DNA from: Topomyia yanbarensis
Lineage: Eukaryota; Arthropoda; Insecta; Diptera; Culicidae
DNA length: 64,000 nt
Reading direction: 5' to 3'
Assembly (NCBI RefSeq): GCF_030247195.1
Contig: NC_080672.1
Coordinates: 33,425,906-33,489,905, forward strand
Part shown: positions 46,101 to 58,260 of the stretch, piece after piece
Position numbering within the stretch: position 1 is the stretch's first letter
How the letters are laid out: the number at the start of each line of letters is the position of its first letter
Translations under genes and position numbers: made by a program
Notes under the pieces: model-generated
What the model was told of the DNA's origin: nothing
Seen by the model: only the letters and a program-made list of their open reading frames with translations
The model's database searches: none

Positions 46101-46414
46101 GTGGAACATTCATAAATTATGTCACGCAAAGATTACCCAACACTAACTAAGTCTCTGTCATATTACCACGTTATTTTTATCCTTGGTCTAATACGAATCA
46201 AATGATTTTAGTTTTTCCTTCATTTTGTAGTAGCAGATTAATGCCGCTACTTGCAAAAGTGTTCATGTTCCATGGAATTTCTTATATACATGGCGCAATC
46301 GTGCGTAAAACGGCCGATTGCGTCAAAGCACATGACGTGCTCCCCTCCCATTTATGTCACAATTAGTCATATCTCTTCCTCCTAATAGCGTGGCAGAATT
46401 TATAAATCGTCCTT
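46101..46414. mobile_element. Decayed Harbinger-type MITE
   Basis: acattcataaattatgtcacg at the left and gcgtggcagaatttataaat then cgtcctta at the right are diverged versions of the ends of 18171-18433. No flanking duplication remains. Confidence 0.6.
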
Positions 46415-47385
46415 AAGCATATTGTGAACCCGTAACTTGAAATTTTCCACCTCGTTAATGATGCACGAATCAAACACCCCCCGTTTCCAAATACTACGTA
46501 CTTATTCTCAGCTCAGTATAATTAACTGATGAGTTAATGGACTAAAAGTAAACCATTATATATGACCATAAAAATTTGTTTTTTATGTTGAAATGATTGC
46601 CGCAAATTGGTAATTGGATTTGAATTGATCTTGCGAATTGTCAATTCTCCACCCTCATACATAATTCAAAAGTCATACACTCAGACAAGACCATGCGTAT
46701 TTCCCACACGCATTAAAGACCCAGTGGATTCGTTACCTAGTTGGTCAAATAAACACTAAACAAACAAATAACTTAGTTTGCTCAGTCTAAAGAAATGTCA
46801 GCTCGATTAGCATCAACCGGCGGATACGTGTTCCCTTACAATGCCATCAAATGAAAGTACATTTAAAATTACATACGACAAAATATGTGCAATTCAGAAT
46901 ATAACGAAATGAAGATTGCTTAATTATTTGCATTTAAAAAAAGACCGGAAAAATTAGTTGCATAACCAAGGTGGTTCATTTTCAAAGATAGCACTGCTGA
47001 TGAATCACTTTATAAAAATAGGTGATAAGGGACGCGGACGAAAATAGCTGACCACCGCCAAAAACTACATTTATTTCAAATTTTGTATACAAATTCTATG
47101 TAAAAAATACCTAACCTCTACGTCAGCTAAGGGGGTTTTTACTCATAAAATGGCGGAATTGCTATTTTTAATGAAAAATTCCGCTATTTTATGAGTAGAT
47201 TTGTCTGCTTGTCGAGCATACCGAGCTTGTCGATATCCAAAAGTTGCAGAAGTTAGGAGCCGGCGATTCGAGATTGGAATAGATTGGCAATGACAATGGC
47301 CTTTGAAACATCTCGTCGTACAGACAGAAGATTGAGGTCAATAAGCTTATAGCGATCTATGTAGCTCGGCGGGTTCCCTCCATGG
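46415..47385. other. No supported gene; one hairpin
   Basis: At 47141-47196 actcataaaatggcggaatt is inverted (aattccgctattttatgagt) with one mismatch around a 16-nt loop. Otherwise spacer. Confidence 0.5.
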
Positions 47386-48648
47386 CACAGTGGCTCAAAA
47401 CAGCGTTTTGAGGTACTTAATTCATTGGAGTCAAAACTGTTCACATTAGCGATTTTACATATTCTACAATGTTTGTGTGTGTAAAAAGCGCCATCTTTTG
47501 GCAACATTGTTGTTTTAAAAAAATGATCATAGTAGGCTATAAAAAATTTAACTTTTGAACCGGAAGAGATAGCGCTTAGCTGTCTTCGACAAAGTTGTAG
47601 AGGAAAGTATTTTCATAAATTTTGTACAATACATGTTGTCTCTGTCACTCACAGTTATTGAGTTATAAGATATTTTCTATGATGAAGTCCTCCATTTCTT
47701 ATTTTAACTTATAACTTTTTTGTTTCTGACTTTTCGCGTTAACAATGTTCAAAGGTATTTTTTATCTTTACAAAACACACAACTTTTTCGAAGAAATAAA
47801 ATAGCTGTGAATGCTGTGTAAAGACTTATGGCTGATTTTGATTTTATTTTAACCTGTTTTCGAACCTGTGTAGCTTTCCTATCGGCAAAAACTGTAATTA
47901 TACTATCAATTATTCTAATAGGACTGGATTTCACCTACATAACGAAGGCAAAACCGTTTGTCCATAATCACCCGTTCAGAAGTTATACCCTGTTGAAAGC
48001 TATATGTCTGGACCTCTTGAAGTCGCGCGTTTGGCTCACTGAACGAGTAGGCGCTGGTGTTCAAAGACGCTTTCGCTTGTTTTTTTGAGTGGCGCGCACT
48101 CTGTGTACTAGCGCGTCTGCTAGTACACGCGTCTATGATAGTATAATTACAGTTTTTGCCGATAGGAAAGCTACACAGGTTCGAAAACAGGTTAAAATAA
48201 AATCAAAATCAGCCATAAGTCTTTACACAGCATTCACAGCTATTTTATTTCTTCGAAAAAGTTGTGTGTTTTGTAAAGATAAAAAATACCTTTGAACATT
48301 GTTAACGCGAAAAGTCAGAAACAAAAAAGTTATAAGTTAAAATAAGAAATGGAGGACTTCATCATAGAAAATATCTTATAACTCAATAACTGTGAGTGAC
48401 AGAGACAACATGTATTGTGCAAAATTTATGAAAATACTCTCCTCTACAACTTTGTCGAAGACGGCTAAGCGCTATCTCTTCCGGTTCAAAAGATAAATTT
48501 TTTATAGCCTACTATGATCAATTTTTTAAAACAACAATGTTGCCAAAAGATGGCGCTTTTTACACACACAAACATTGTAGAATATGTAAAATCGCTAATA
48601 TGAACAATTTGACTCCAATGAATTAATACGCTGTTTTGAGCCACTGTG
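47386..48648. mobile_element. 1.26-kb palindromic foldback element, probable TSD catgg
   Basis: The arms 47386-47908 and 48136-48648 (about 520 and 513 bp) are nearly identical inverted copies; by eye the differences are a handful of substitutions and one indel of about 10 bp near the outer end. They begin cacagtggctcaaaacagcg. The 227-bp spacer is unique and includes a small palindrome (gtactagcgcg...ctagtac at 48105-48125). catgg flanks both ends (47381-47385 and 48649-48653). The identical short frames on both arms are a consequence of the symmetry, not genes. Confidence 0.85.
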
Positions 48649-48653
48649 CATGG

Positions 48654-48993
48654 GAGTGGAATTTCATCGGGCGCTGGACTGGACGATGGCTTCAGCCTAG
48701 AAAATGCTCTGAAGACTGTAGCGGGTGTAATAATAGATTTCCTTTAGAAAAAACGCTACTGAAATGTGGGCGGAAGAAGTTACACATTTCGGGCGGAGTT
48801 GATGCTTTGTAAGGTTATTCGTTTTTCTTATTCTTGCCGTTCGATTTAGTTGATATAAGCCTTTCTTCTAGCTTAGACATGTAGAATAAATAATTAATCG
48901 TGCATTAAATAAAAGTCATAATGTTCAAAGTGGTTGCACTTTTATTTGAAATGGTTTGGAAACATGACTTTTACTGTATTATACTTGAAAATT
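48654..48993. other. No supported gene
   Basis: Spacer between two mobile elements. Confidence 0.35.
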
Positions 48994-51076
48994 CCCAACA
49001 AACATTAGGAGCTGAACTATAAGACTACGTGTTGATTTAAAGCAGATTAAAGGTTATGTAAGCTGAATAAAACTTTCGCTGAACTATTTAAACATTAACA
49101 GTTTATTCAGCCTATTTAAAATCCAGTATTCGCCAGTTCCAACTAGGCTGAACTATACTGCTAATAAATGTAATAGCGACAATATTAAAGCTTTTATTCA
49201 ACCATATTAATTAGACTGAATTGCGAGTTGAATAAACGATACTGTTACCAATACTATTACCTTTAATCATTAAGCTGCACTACATGTCTTCAAAAGGCTG
49301 TTTCTACCTTTACATTTGCCGTTATGCCACCTTTGACTTTTAGCTGAATTATGTGTTTAACAAAGGTAATTGTAACTACTACAAAAATTGGCGCGATTAG
49401 CAAATCATGAGGAATGGCAACCGACCTGGGTTCGAGTCCCAATATACACACAATTTTTTTTACTATTAAGTGAAGGATTTTTTTTATTATTTCGGTATAT
49501 TCCAATTGAGATGTTTTGCATATATTACAGTTAAGGAGCAATAGATCAATAAATGAATAAAGAAATAAAGAAAGTTTATTTAGTTTTTTTATATCTACTG
49601 AGTTTTCACCACGGGAAATACACGATTTACAGTTTTTCAATGTACAAGCTTACCAAATCACACGCGCCCTCGTTTATGTAAATTTGCCTTTTAATTGGAA
49701 ACGGTCTGTTTACATGTGAAACATGAATATTCTCATATTGAACACAAGAGAAATTTTTTTTCCAGCGTTGCTATAGATTTTTGACACCAGCATTGTTACC
49801 ATGATTTTTTTCTATCCATCGACTTGCAAACAAAGGTACAATGAAATGATTATTCACGTTGGCGAACTTAATTGATATAAATAAATAAACTATTGAATTC
49901 GAACAGCGACTTCCGCTTACCAAAAAAAATCACAATGGAAAGAAAATCATTTGGCAGGGAGTGGTAAATAAATTGAGGAGATTGCCACCTTAGAATTATA
50001 AATGACTTCAATCCATCATTCAGTTTGTCAATAGTTTTTACGGCATTTAATTAGCAAGGGACTGGAAGGTGAAGTATATTTTTTAATATTTAGAGCCATA
50101 GTACTCAAGGGAGAGCAAGGTGTTGAAGGGAGGAAGTTTAGAAAAGCGTGGAAGGATCATATATGCAAGCTTAGAGCTCACCGGCGACTTAACTTTTTGT
50201 CTGCTACAGTAGGAGTCAGGATTTTTTGGCATTAGAAATGCGAATCACCTGAGTCTACAGCATGTCCGGACAAGCGTACTTCATGCTGTCGGAACCGACG
50301 CCAGTTACCACCACTTTCATATAACACCCATTTTTACTTATCTAATTGTTTTGTGACAACCATAAATCCTCACCTTGGAAACAAAAACGACTGTAATCAT
50401 CATTTTTGAAATAAATATGTTATCTAATTTAAAATTCCCGAATGTTCTAAAAATTAATTAAAAAAAAATTGAAATAAATAAATTATCGTAGGTTGGGATT
50501 CGAACCCAAGCCAACTAGGTTCACTCAAATCTATAGAAGGCTACTGTAGCCTTTGTACAGACTCTATTCAGCAGCCTAGACTTGTCGGTACATCGGTAAA
50601 ATCTTAAGCATTCGATGTATGCAAGATTGGTGGTAAGGTAAGTGCTTAGAATTCAACAGGTTGCTGGTTCGGATCCCCCCAGGTACGTGATATGATATCC
50701 AACAAGGTAATACAATTTTTCTCTAACTGTAACGTAACACTAATAAAAGAATATGGCTTCCAAAGAGATTGATGGCGTGTGTAACTTGAAATAAATGTCT
50801 TTTTTAACAATTTTCCTATGATAATTCTCTCAGCTGAATAGCGGTAACGAAAAGGTTTATTGATAAAGCTTAACTGTTGTTTTCTTCAGGCTGTATACGT
50901 GCTGAAGAATTGTTCTTTCATGTGTCTTAATCAGACAAGCTGAATAAATTCTCCAAATCCTGGATGTTTAAGGGTGGAATAAACGATATATGATTACACG
51001 TATACTTCGAATGTTCAGCTAGAGCTTAATAAAGCAGCTGTTAAAACGTTTATAAAACCACGAAATGTTTGTTGGG
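48994..51076. mobile_element. 2.1-kb TIR-bounded element with repeated gctgaa motifs
   Basis: The ends cccaacaaacatt (48994) and aatgtttgttggg (ending 51076) are perfect 13-bp inverted repeats. Both subterminal regions (49010-49290 and 50830-51040) are filled with variants of agctgaac and gctgaataaa in both orientations, typical of transposase-binding arrays. No transposase is left. The interior carries three Pol III B-box-like sequences. At the right edge it abuts the LINE fragment 51077-51848. No target duplication was found. Confidence 0.6.
49388..49441 (+). other. tRNA-like A/B-box segment, probable SINE head
   Basis: tggcgcgattagc (A-box-like) is followed about 40 nt later by ggttcgagtcc (B-box, 49429-49439). 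The spacing suits a tRNA-derived Pol III promoter, but no cloverleaf or CCA-end stem forms, so it is more likely a SINE remnant than a tRNA gene. Two more B-box-like sequences lie at 50496-50506 (minus strand) and 50666-50676 (plus strand). Confidence 0.3.
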
Positions 51077-51848
51077 CGTCTTCTTCCACGCTTCCGGAAA
51101 AACACCTTTCCGGAGTGACTCATTAACAACTGTTAACAGTCTATCAGCAATTATGTCAAACGTATCCACCAGCACCCGCTTAGTAACATTATCCGTTCTC
51201 GAACAATTTTTAAGGTCCGGGACAATTTCTTTAAGTTTAAGTATATTGATAGGCTTGAAAACACAAAACTGATTTTCGGTTACCTCCTGTAGGTGGTGGA
51301 ATGGCTTCGTGAATCTCTTCAACGCTTTTGATAAAAAAGTTATTAAGTTTTTCTGCCGTAACTTCGTCAGAATACACCTCGTCCGAACCAACAAAAATAA
51401 CCTTTGATTTTTTTCCATCTCCAGGTTTAATAAGAACTTTTAAACATTTTCAGAGCCTTTTGGAATCGCCAGCACATTCATTTATTTCTTGCTGAACTGA
51501 TAGGTTTTTCGCTAAATAAAGTTCACGCACATAGTTGTTGCGTAGGATTTTATAAGCCTGCCAGCTCTCGGAGCTTTTTGTTTCTTTAAATAATCTATAA
51601 GCACTATCTCTTTGGGATTTTATCGATGCCAAACGAGGTCCAAACCATTTATTTGGTCTGCAGGAATTATTTACACGAAATTCGGTTAATTGAGCAATTG
51701 CAATTGTCAGAGCGTAACAAAGAACTTGGGCTTTTCCTTCCATTGATGCTATATCATTCAAAAGCGTTCTGTCGCTTCTGAGAATGCTTTGTAGTTTTTG
51801 TCTAGAGGACATTTTCCATGGAACATGTGTGCTATTACGATCTGGCAA
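51077..51848 (-). pseudogene. CR1/L2-like LINE fragment
   Basis: On the minus strand, 51848-51450 encodes the region between endonuclease and RT (NKWFGPRLASIKSQRDSAYR, LFKETKSSESWQAYK, YVRELYLAK). After a frameshift, 51418-51077 encodes the start of RT (KLKEIVPDLKNCSRTDNV, NESLRKGVFPEAWK). The first block resembles CR1, L2 and related clades. The fragment ends abruptly where the TIR element 48994-51076 begins, just before the first catalytic motifs. Dead and truncated at both ends. Confidence 0.75.
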
Positions 51849-53100
51849 GTATAAATATTGTCATATTCATTGGCATACTTTTGTCCATTAAATCATCATT
51901 CAATTATATTAATTTTTCTCATAATACTGAAAACTTTGTAAATACACTACATTGTTGATTCTCATGTCAAATCTGTTTCTGCATGAGCTTAAAAATGTTA
52001 TAGCTTGATTATTGACATAAAAAGTGACCACATAAGTAGTTCCTTTTTTATTTCTTGCCGCTGCAGTATTTTCTGGGCACATTGTTGTTTTAAATTAAAT
52101 TAGCTTCTTTTCGTTCTTATTATCTCCAATACAATTATTTTCATTAGTGTTTATTTTATACCGTTAAAATGAGCTTCAGTTAGTATAGTAAAGGTCGCTT
52201 CGCTTTTCATTATACTGTATTGTTTTTGGAATGTAGTATTTCGTCGGAATAAAGAAACAAGGAATAATTTAATCTTCGCATGCCGTTTGTTTCATTTAAA
52301 CATAAGCAACACTCCCGACTGTTGATTTGTCCGGAGCTGAAGCTGCTTTTTTACAAATTGAGCATTTCCAAATAATTTAACAAAAGATAAATCTATCATA
52401 AATTCACGGTAGCCGGCTGTCCAGAGCAAAAATACATGATAATACTTCTAGAAGTTGCATAGATCGTATCACTTATCAAGGTGAATCCAGATTTGTGTAC
52501 TTATTTTCCCTATTCTATTACCAAAAACTCCTTCCCGTGGCAAACGCGGAGATGCAGAGGTATACACGGTCTCAATAACAACGTTTGCTGTACTAGCATG
52601 CCTTTCCTTCCCCGATGACTGTAAGGATGTGGCCGGCACCGTTATTGACATTTAAAGGTATAGAGCTCTCGAAACGTACACATTAAGAATGGTTAGCTAC
52701 TCGGGCCCTATTCGTTGAATCTCTGTGCAATTTCGCTTGTTCTGGTCAATCATAAAGTAGCAATTACGAATTGTACGGTCATCATGCTCATGCTCAAGCT
52801 CATTTTGAACCACTATAAGTGCCAAAATAAAGTTGAAAAAAATAAATAAGCTTCAAATATAAATTCAACGTCACAAAATTAAGTGAAGTTTTCATCGAAT
52901 TTGGGAAATTTTTGAGGATTTGTCAGACTTTTGTCTGCAAGGTGATCACTATGCACCGTTAACTGTTGGAACATAGTGGTTCTAAGGATGATTCTTCAAA
53001 TTGTTGTATATGACATGCGGAACGTTCAAATTTTCGAATAGAATAAATAATATATCATTGGAACTAATTTATTGTGAAACACCCCCATGCCCATGTTAAG
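51849..53100. other. No supported gene
   Basis: AT-rich spacer. A 60-residue minus frame at 52651-52469 is not recognised. Confidence 0.35.
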
Positions 53101-53203
53101 ATACCCTAGTAATAATTAAAGTTTTGTAGCACACTACAAGTGCAATCCAAGTTTTAAGAACGGCTTCAAAAGCGCCTTAAAACTACAATTGTTACTAGGG
53201 TAT
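53101..53203. mobile_element. 103-bp palindromic MITE
   Basis: ataccctagtaataatt then aaagtttt is inverted at the right (aaaact, aattgttactagggtat) with about three mismatches. It is very short, with no clear flanking duplication. Confidence 0.6.
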
Positions 53204-54784
53204 TATATGTTAAAACTGTTAACATTTTCCTCTTCTTTAGAAATGACAACAATTCTGGCATGCTGAGCGTCGAATCATACATGCGAGCACACAAATCAAT
53301 GTAACCATTATCATTCAATTTACGATCAACATTGAAATACCTAATGCTCCTTATCCTCCTAAAATATCCCCGTAATGTCCCGATAAAGACCAATTACTTA
53401 CAACCGGTACGTGCTGACTTGATTACTACCGTCTGGTGTACAATTCGGGTGGTGCTAGTTCCCGCCATTCCGGAAGATGACAATGTGTTAATTCTCCTCC
53501 TCCACCACGGTAGTGGGAGCGCAACGCTAACCAGGGCAGAAAATGAAACTTTTCCACCACAAATTTACAGCCACTTCAAAAAGTTTGCACTTTTGAGAAT
53601 TTCACTCACGTTCCACCAAAAAACCGGCGCACGGCCACACAAAGACACGGTTTATCTCTTTTCGGTACAGAGATCGTTTGCTGTTCTGATGTTGTGCTAA
53701 ACAGTGTCGCCTTCCTGCCAGCAACTGGCGCGTACACCGGTTGAAGGATGGGAACCGGAAAGAGATCAACGAATGCGACCGAAATGGAAGTGAAAGGAAA
53801 ATATGTGGTTTTCCGGGATCTTTTCTCTGTAGCGTTCTCACGTCTCGTGCCATTTTGTGCGGAAAGTTGTGAAATTTGTCTTTCGCTTTTGTTTCTTTTA
53901 ATTTTTTCGACTGCTTTTTACACTCTGGTAAATGTTGTTGCCTCTAACGACTGTATAGTGACAACGTGGGACGACTGCGACCGGATAAAGACCAACTAGA
54001 CTAACATATGCAAGTCAGGACACAGAAGCTGTTTTTCTGAGAGCATGGGTGAAAACCTCAGTTAAGCCCAAAGTGGGTGCAAATGAACTGGTGCGTACTA
54101 AATGTTTAATTTACACTTGAAATGTTTTCGGGGGAAACGTGGATAGATGGGAATCGTGAACTGTATACGGTATGAGAATTGTGCAAATCTAAACTGGAAT
54201 AACGAGGAGATATTGTCGTTTTCGGAAAATTCCTTTCCTGGCAAGGTGCACACGTAGAGAGTGGTGAAGAATTGGGTAAATCACGCTGCCCTGGATATCA
54301 ATCAATATTGTTCTAGCTTCGCCAGAGATGAAAAATGTTATTTTAGACACTTCCCTATAGAAAATTTACAGTTGCAAAATTGCGCACTTGACCGACGAAA
54401 TCGAGTGTCTTTAAGATTGACCTGTTAATTGACCGACGAAAGCGTTGTGATTTGAATATATAAAAATTGACAAAAAATGGAGATATTGTATACCTGAAAT
54501 CAGGTAAGTTTAGATAAGTCTTATTGTATCAAATAGTGATTGAAAGCTAACATATAGACTTCACCCATGAATCTTTTCATCATTTGTTGATATATTTGTA
54601 AAATTGATATTTTAGTGGATCTAACCAAATATTACGGCGGCGGTCACGCTTACTACTCAACCACCGACGCTGTCTATGGTCAAAATTTGATCAAACAAGA
54701 ATGAGTATTTTTTCTTATTAAAAAGCCATTTTTCATAAATTCAATTAGTATAAAATACAAGGAAATATTCAGCTAAGCTTTCGT
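53204..54784. other. Less AT-rich block at 53390-54000, possible minus-strand first exon
   Basis: On the minus strand a donor (ggaac|gtgagtg) lies at about 53611, preceded by balanced-composition sequence to about 53860. Open frames on both strands (plus 53332-53700 and 53748-53999) are not recognised. It may be an untranslated exon and promoter; no product can be named. The remainder is spacer. Confidence 0.2.
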
Positions 54785-55435
54785 TTGAGCATCTTTTAAC
54801 TATTGCCATCAAATTCTGTACAGCCACCTCGTCCACTTTGTTCGCCAGTGCCGTTTACTTACACAGTTTTGGGTCGTTTTTAAGGTTCCGCTTGACAATG
54901 GACCAATATTCCACGATTGGGCCGAGCTTTAGTGTGTTGGGAGGGTTCTTGTCCTTAGGCGCCACCTGAACCTTGTAGGTGTCATACCACCACATGTCCT
55001 TTTTCAGTAACGGCAGAATTCAAAATCCAGCAAAAAAATAGCGTTTAACAATCGTCTTGGATAGATACCAGACGATTTTTCATTCGCACTTTCACGTAAT
55101 TTTCCTTGGTGACGGGCCCGGTCGCAATAAAAATGCCGCTTTTCAAACCACAGGTACAGAAAGCCTGCCAAACCAGATAATTCTGTGTGAACTTTAATAG
55201 CTTCATATGCTTGAAAATATCCACCCCTATTCCCTCCGGTTGCCATTACTGTGATAGTTGATTTGGTCACTTTTAATGATGTCCTTAATATGGCCTGCAA
55301 GTAGTTCGGATTCAGGCTATATGCGAGCAAAATTTCTCTGTGTTGCTGCTCTTGCTTGAACAACACTTTTATCACTGAAATCACAAAATAAAAAATCGGC
55401 ATCTTTCTGCATGCAGGTAAATGATGGGATTTCAA
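54785..55435 (-). pseudogene. Tc1/IS630-type transposase relic
   Basis: Read on the minus strand, the C-terminal half of a DD34-type transposase can be followed across frame changes. LLDFEFCRY is followed by KKDMWWYDTYKVQV, then APKDKNPPNT, and the block with the last catalytic acid (GPIVEYWSIVKRNLKN, about 54880-54930). In intact relatives this block reads P-I-E-x-x-W; here the acid position is disturbed (PIVEYW). No TIRs were identified. Dead. Confidence 0.65.
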
Positions 55436-55779
55436 ATTTGTTGAATATCGTGCAAAGAAAAGCGTAGAAAGTAGCCGATTTATTAATATTTATCCAAGTG
55501 TCGGTATTACATGGATTTGGTCGGATTTTTGCCTTATTTCACCTAGAATTTGTTAAAGAAACAACACTTTCGGCCAGGTCGATGCACTACAACATCGCCT
55601 ACTTCTAAAAATACAATATCTCATTTGATCGATAGTGTAGCTGCCTTTTTTCGTTTAGGGGAAAACTAATTCAAGTGTTTTTGAGAGTCGTTCATTTATA
55701 TATTTGGTACAATATTAAATTAAAACCTTACACAAATCGTGAAAATAGAAGTGTAATAAATCTAAAAAAACAAATAAAA

Positions 55780-56549
55780 CATTTAATGGAGGTAGAATTG
55801 GAAGAGAGAAAAACAAAAAAGGAACAAATCAGGAAAAACAAGTAAATAGATAAAATGATACAAAAAGAGAAATTTAAAAAATGACATCAAATAATGGAAA
55901 AAAGATTAATAATATGCAAATAGTGAAAAACCTAATAATATCCTAAAATAGCAAAAATTCTAAACGAAGAAAGAACAGTATATGGACAAAATTTAGGCAA
56001 TGGAGAAGTGGAAAAATTTGTAAGTATGTAAACAATTTAATAAAATGGCAAAACAGATTGAACAATTGAAAAATCCAATTAAGCGAAGAAATGAAAAAGG
56101 AAATTAGATAAAAATTTAAAAAAATAGAAAATTATTGCAAAATGGTTAAAATAGTGAAAAACGGGTAAACATCAAAATGAAAAAAAGATATGAGCATTGA
56201 CAATAGGAAAAACGGCAAAAGGAAGAAAAATTAAACAACAAAAAATATAAAAACGTGACACCAAAAAGTTATTTAATATAGAAATTAACGAAATGGATCC
56301 AGGTAATGGAACATAAAATAAAGAAGAACAGGAAAATATTGAAGAAATTTTGTAAAAGAAAAGCATAAATTTCAGAACTGATAAAAAAACAACAGAAAAA
56401 TTCACAACATGAAAAAATCAAAATGAAAAAATAGAAAAATGATGTTTTTAAACAAACTTGAAATGAAAAATATGGAAAAGGCGGATAGAGAAATATTAAA
56501 ATAGGTTTAATGAAAAATTTAAAAAAATTAAAAAAAAATAATAGAAAAC
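55780..56549. repeat. Degenerate A-rich (ggaaaaa/tggcaaaa) repeat tract
   Basis: About 770 bp of very A-rich sequence with irregular gaaaaatgg-like units on the plus strand, so the minus strand shows long Phe/Ile/Leu-rich frames that are not genes. The same material resumes at 57861, so the tract was split by 56550-57860. Confidence 0.7.
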
Positions 56550-57860
56550 AAATGAATGACGGGCGTCCAAAAGAGGCTAACCCACATTTTCTATTTTTTA
56601 CAGGATTAAACTTCCGTATTTCCAAATTAACATTGTTTTGTTAACATACACGTTTTTAATAGTAGATCATTACATGAACTACCTTTCAATTCACGAGCAT
56701 TTTCGTAGTACGAGGGGATAACCTCGGAAGTACCTAGAGTCCAAAAGTGGGTAACCCACAATTCACACGTTCTTTCCTTATCTTTCGTTTTAGAGTTATG
56801 GTATCTTTGGCGAAGTTTTTGTATGGAATCTAGCGCATCATCTGATCATTTCATATTAGTTCGGAATTAAGTCACCAGGGTGGCGCTGATATCAACTTTT
56901 TAAAGGAACAAGAAAGAAAGATGGTGTCTAAGACAAAGTTGTATATCATGTAATTATAAGTATATCTTCTGAAGATGCTAACTTTGTAGGTCTTACATGT
57001 TTTGAAATATGGCGCATTTTTGAAATCCTAATATGAAAATAAATCTTTTAACTAGAACATGCTCTATCTCGAAACATACAGGACCAACAAAGTTTTCATC
57101 TTCAGAAGATATATTTAAAATGATAGGACCTACTACTTTCTCGAAGACACCATATTTCTATATAGCTTTAGTCGCCCTAGCAACTGAACTCTGAACCAAT
57201 AAGTTCCACCAAACAAAGCGCTAAGTGTCATACAGAAACTTTGCGGAAGACACCATAACTTTAAATGAAAGATAATAGTGGATTTCATTTTTTTTTTATT
57301 TTCCGACCATACTGTACCGTTTTTTCTTGATCCCTTATTGCTCGGTCAACTTTCATAGTAGAAACATGACACTTTTACTTGTATTTTCGAAAAATTACGC
57401 TCACTAATATACATTCGAGCAAGAAATATATATTAGATAGAAAATAGCCATGCATAGCAAGTATCTGAGCCGCACTCACCTTCAGGAACGACTGTTTAGG
57501 CCGAAACGTCAACGATCCATCTAAAAACAATATTATATCGAGTTCACCGATATGTGAGCTACAACATAACATTTATTGAACGCGAATCGACTACTTTTTC
57601 TTAAATCCTCAGAAAACGAACGAGAAAACTCGAATTTCCATGAGACACAATGTGGGGTTAGTCCCTTTTGGACACTAGCTAGTACTGGGGTTACCTCCAT
57701 GGTCAACTTTGACTGCTAATAGCAAAAAATCTAAAAAATAGTTTCTAATTTCTCAAACCACAGTCCACGTGGATTACTTATAACTATTAAAAAATGCAAA
57801 AATGTCAATTTTGGGAAAGAATTTGAAGGGGCTAACCCTTTTGGACGCCAGCCATTCAAA
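56550..57860. mobile_element. 1.3-kb element inserted in the A-rich tract
   Basis: The left end (caaatgaatgacgggcgtcc, then aaaagaggctaaccc) is inverted at the right end (ggggctaacccttttgg, acgccagccattcaaatg). The motif gtccaaaag then g(g)taaccc occurs four times, two at each end in opposing orientation (56567, 56740, 57655, 57828). Interior segments are old dispersed repeats, including taggccgaaacgtc at 57497, a motif often seen near the 3' end of Penelope-like elements and some LINEs. No transposase. Confidence 0.65.
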
Positions 57861-58260
57861 TGTTTAGTGAAATAAACTAAATAAATTTAATGCAGCCAAT
57901 TGAACAAACGCATGAAAAAGAAACAAATAAAACGAAAGATAAAAGAAAAGATATGAGAAAAACATGAAAAGATGAAAATAATTAAGAAAATGGGACAAAC
58001 ACAACTTTTAAAAAAGAAGCAAAAATGGTAGAAATAGAAAAGGAAAATATATGGCAAAATACATAAAAGGGGCAAAATAAGATTAAATGGAGAAAATAGA
58101 ACGAATGATAAACCTGGATGAAATGGAAAAAATACAAAAATGCAAATATGAAACAATGGAAAGAGAAAACATTGAATACAACAGAAACTCTACATTATAG
58201 GAAGAATTTAGAATTTCTCCGACGAAATGTCAAACAAATGGAAAAATGGAAAAAAAACTT
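57861..58260. repeat. A-rich tract, second part
   Basis: It continues the A-rich degenerate repeat of 55780-56549, with the same tggaaaaaat-type units. Confidence 0.65.

Noticed and set aside
47749..48295. Two identical 61-68 residue frames on opposite strands
   Set aside because: They are mirror images produced by the palindrome arms, with no domain content.
50490..50590. Possible tRNA gene on the minus strand around a gggattcgaaccc T-arm
   Set aside because: No A-box at the right spacing and no acceptor or D stem can be formed; treated as a SINE-like fragment.
53332..53999. Plus-strand frames of 122 and 83 residues as genes
   Set aside because: No recognised domains and non-ATG or weak starts; the block is more likely an untranslated or regulatory region.
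56172..56625. Phe/Leu-rich minus-strand frames resembling membrane proteins
   Set aside because: They are translations of the A-rich degenerate repeat tract; composition alone makes them open.
57887..58156. Membrane-like minus-strand frame of 89 residues
   Set aside because: Same A-rich tract artefact as at 56 kb.
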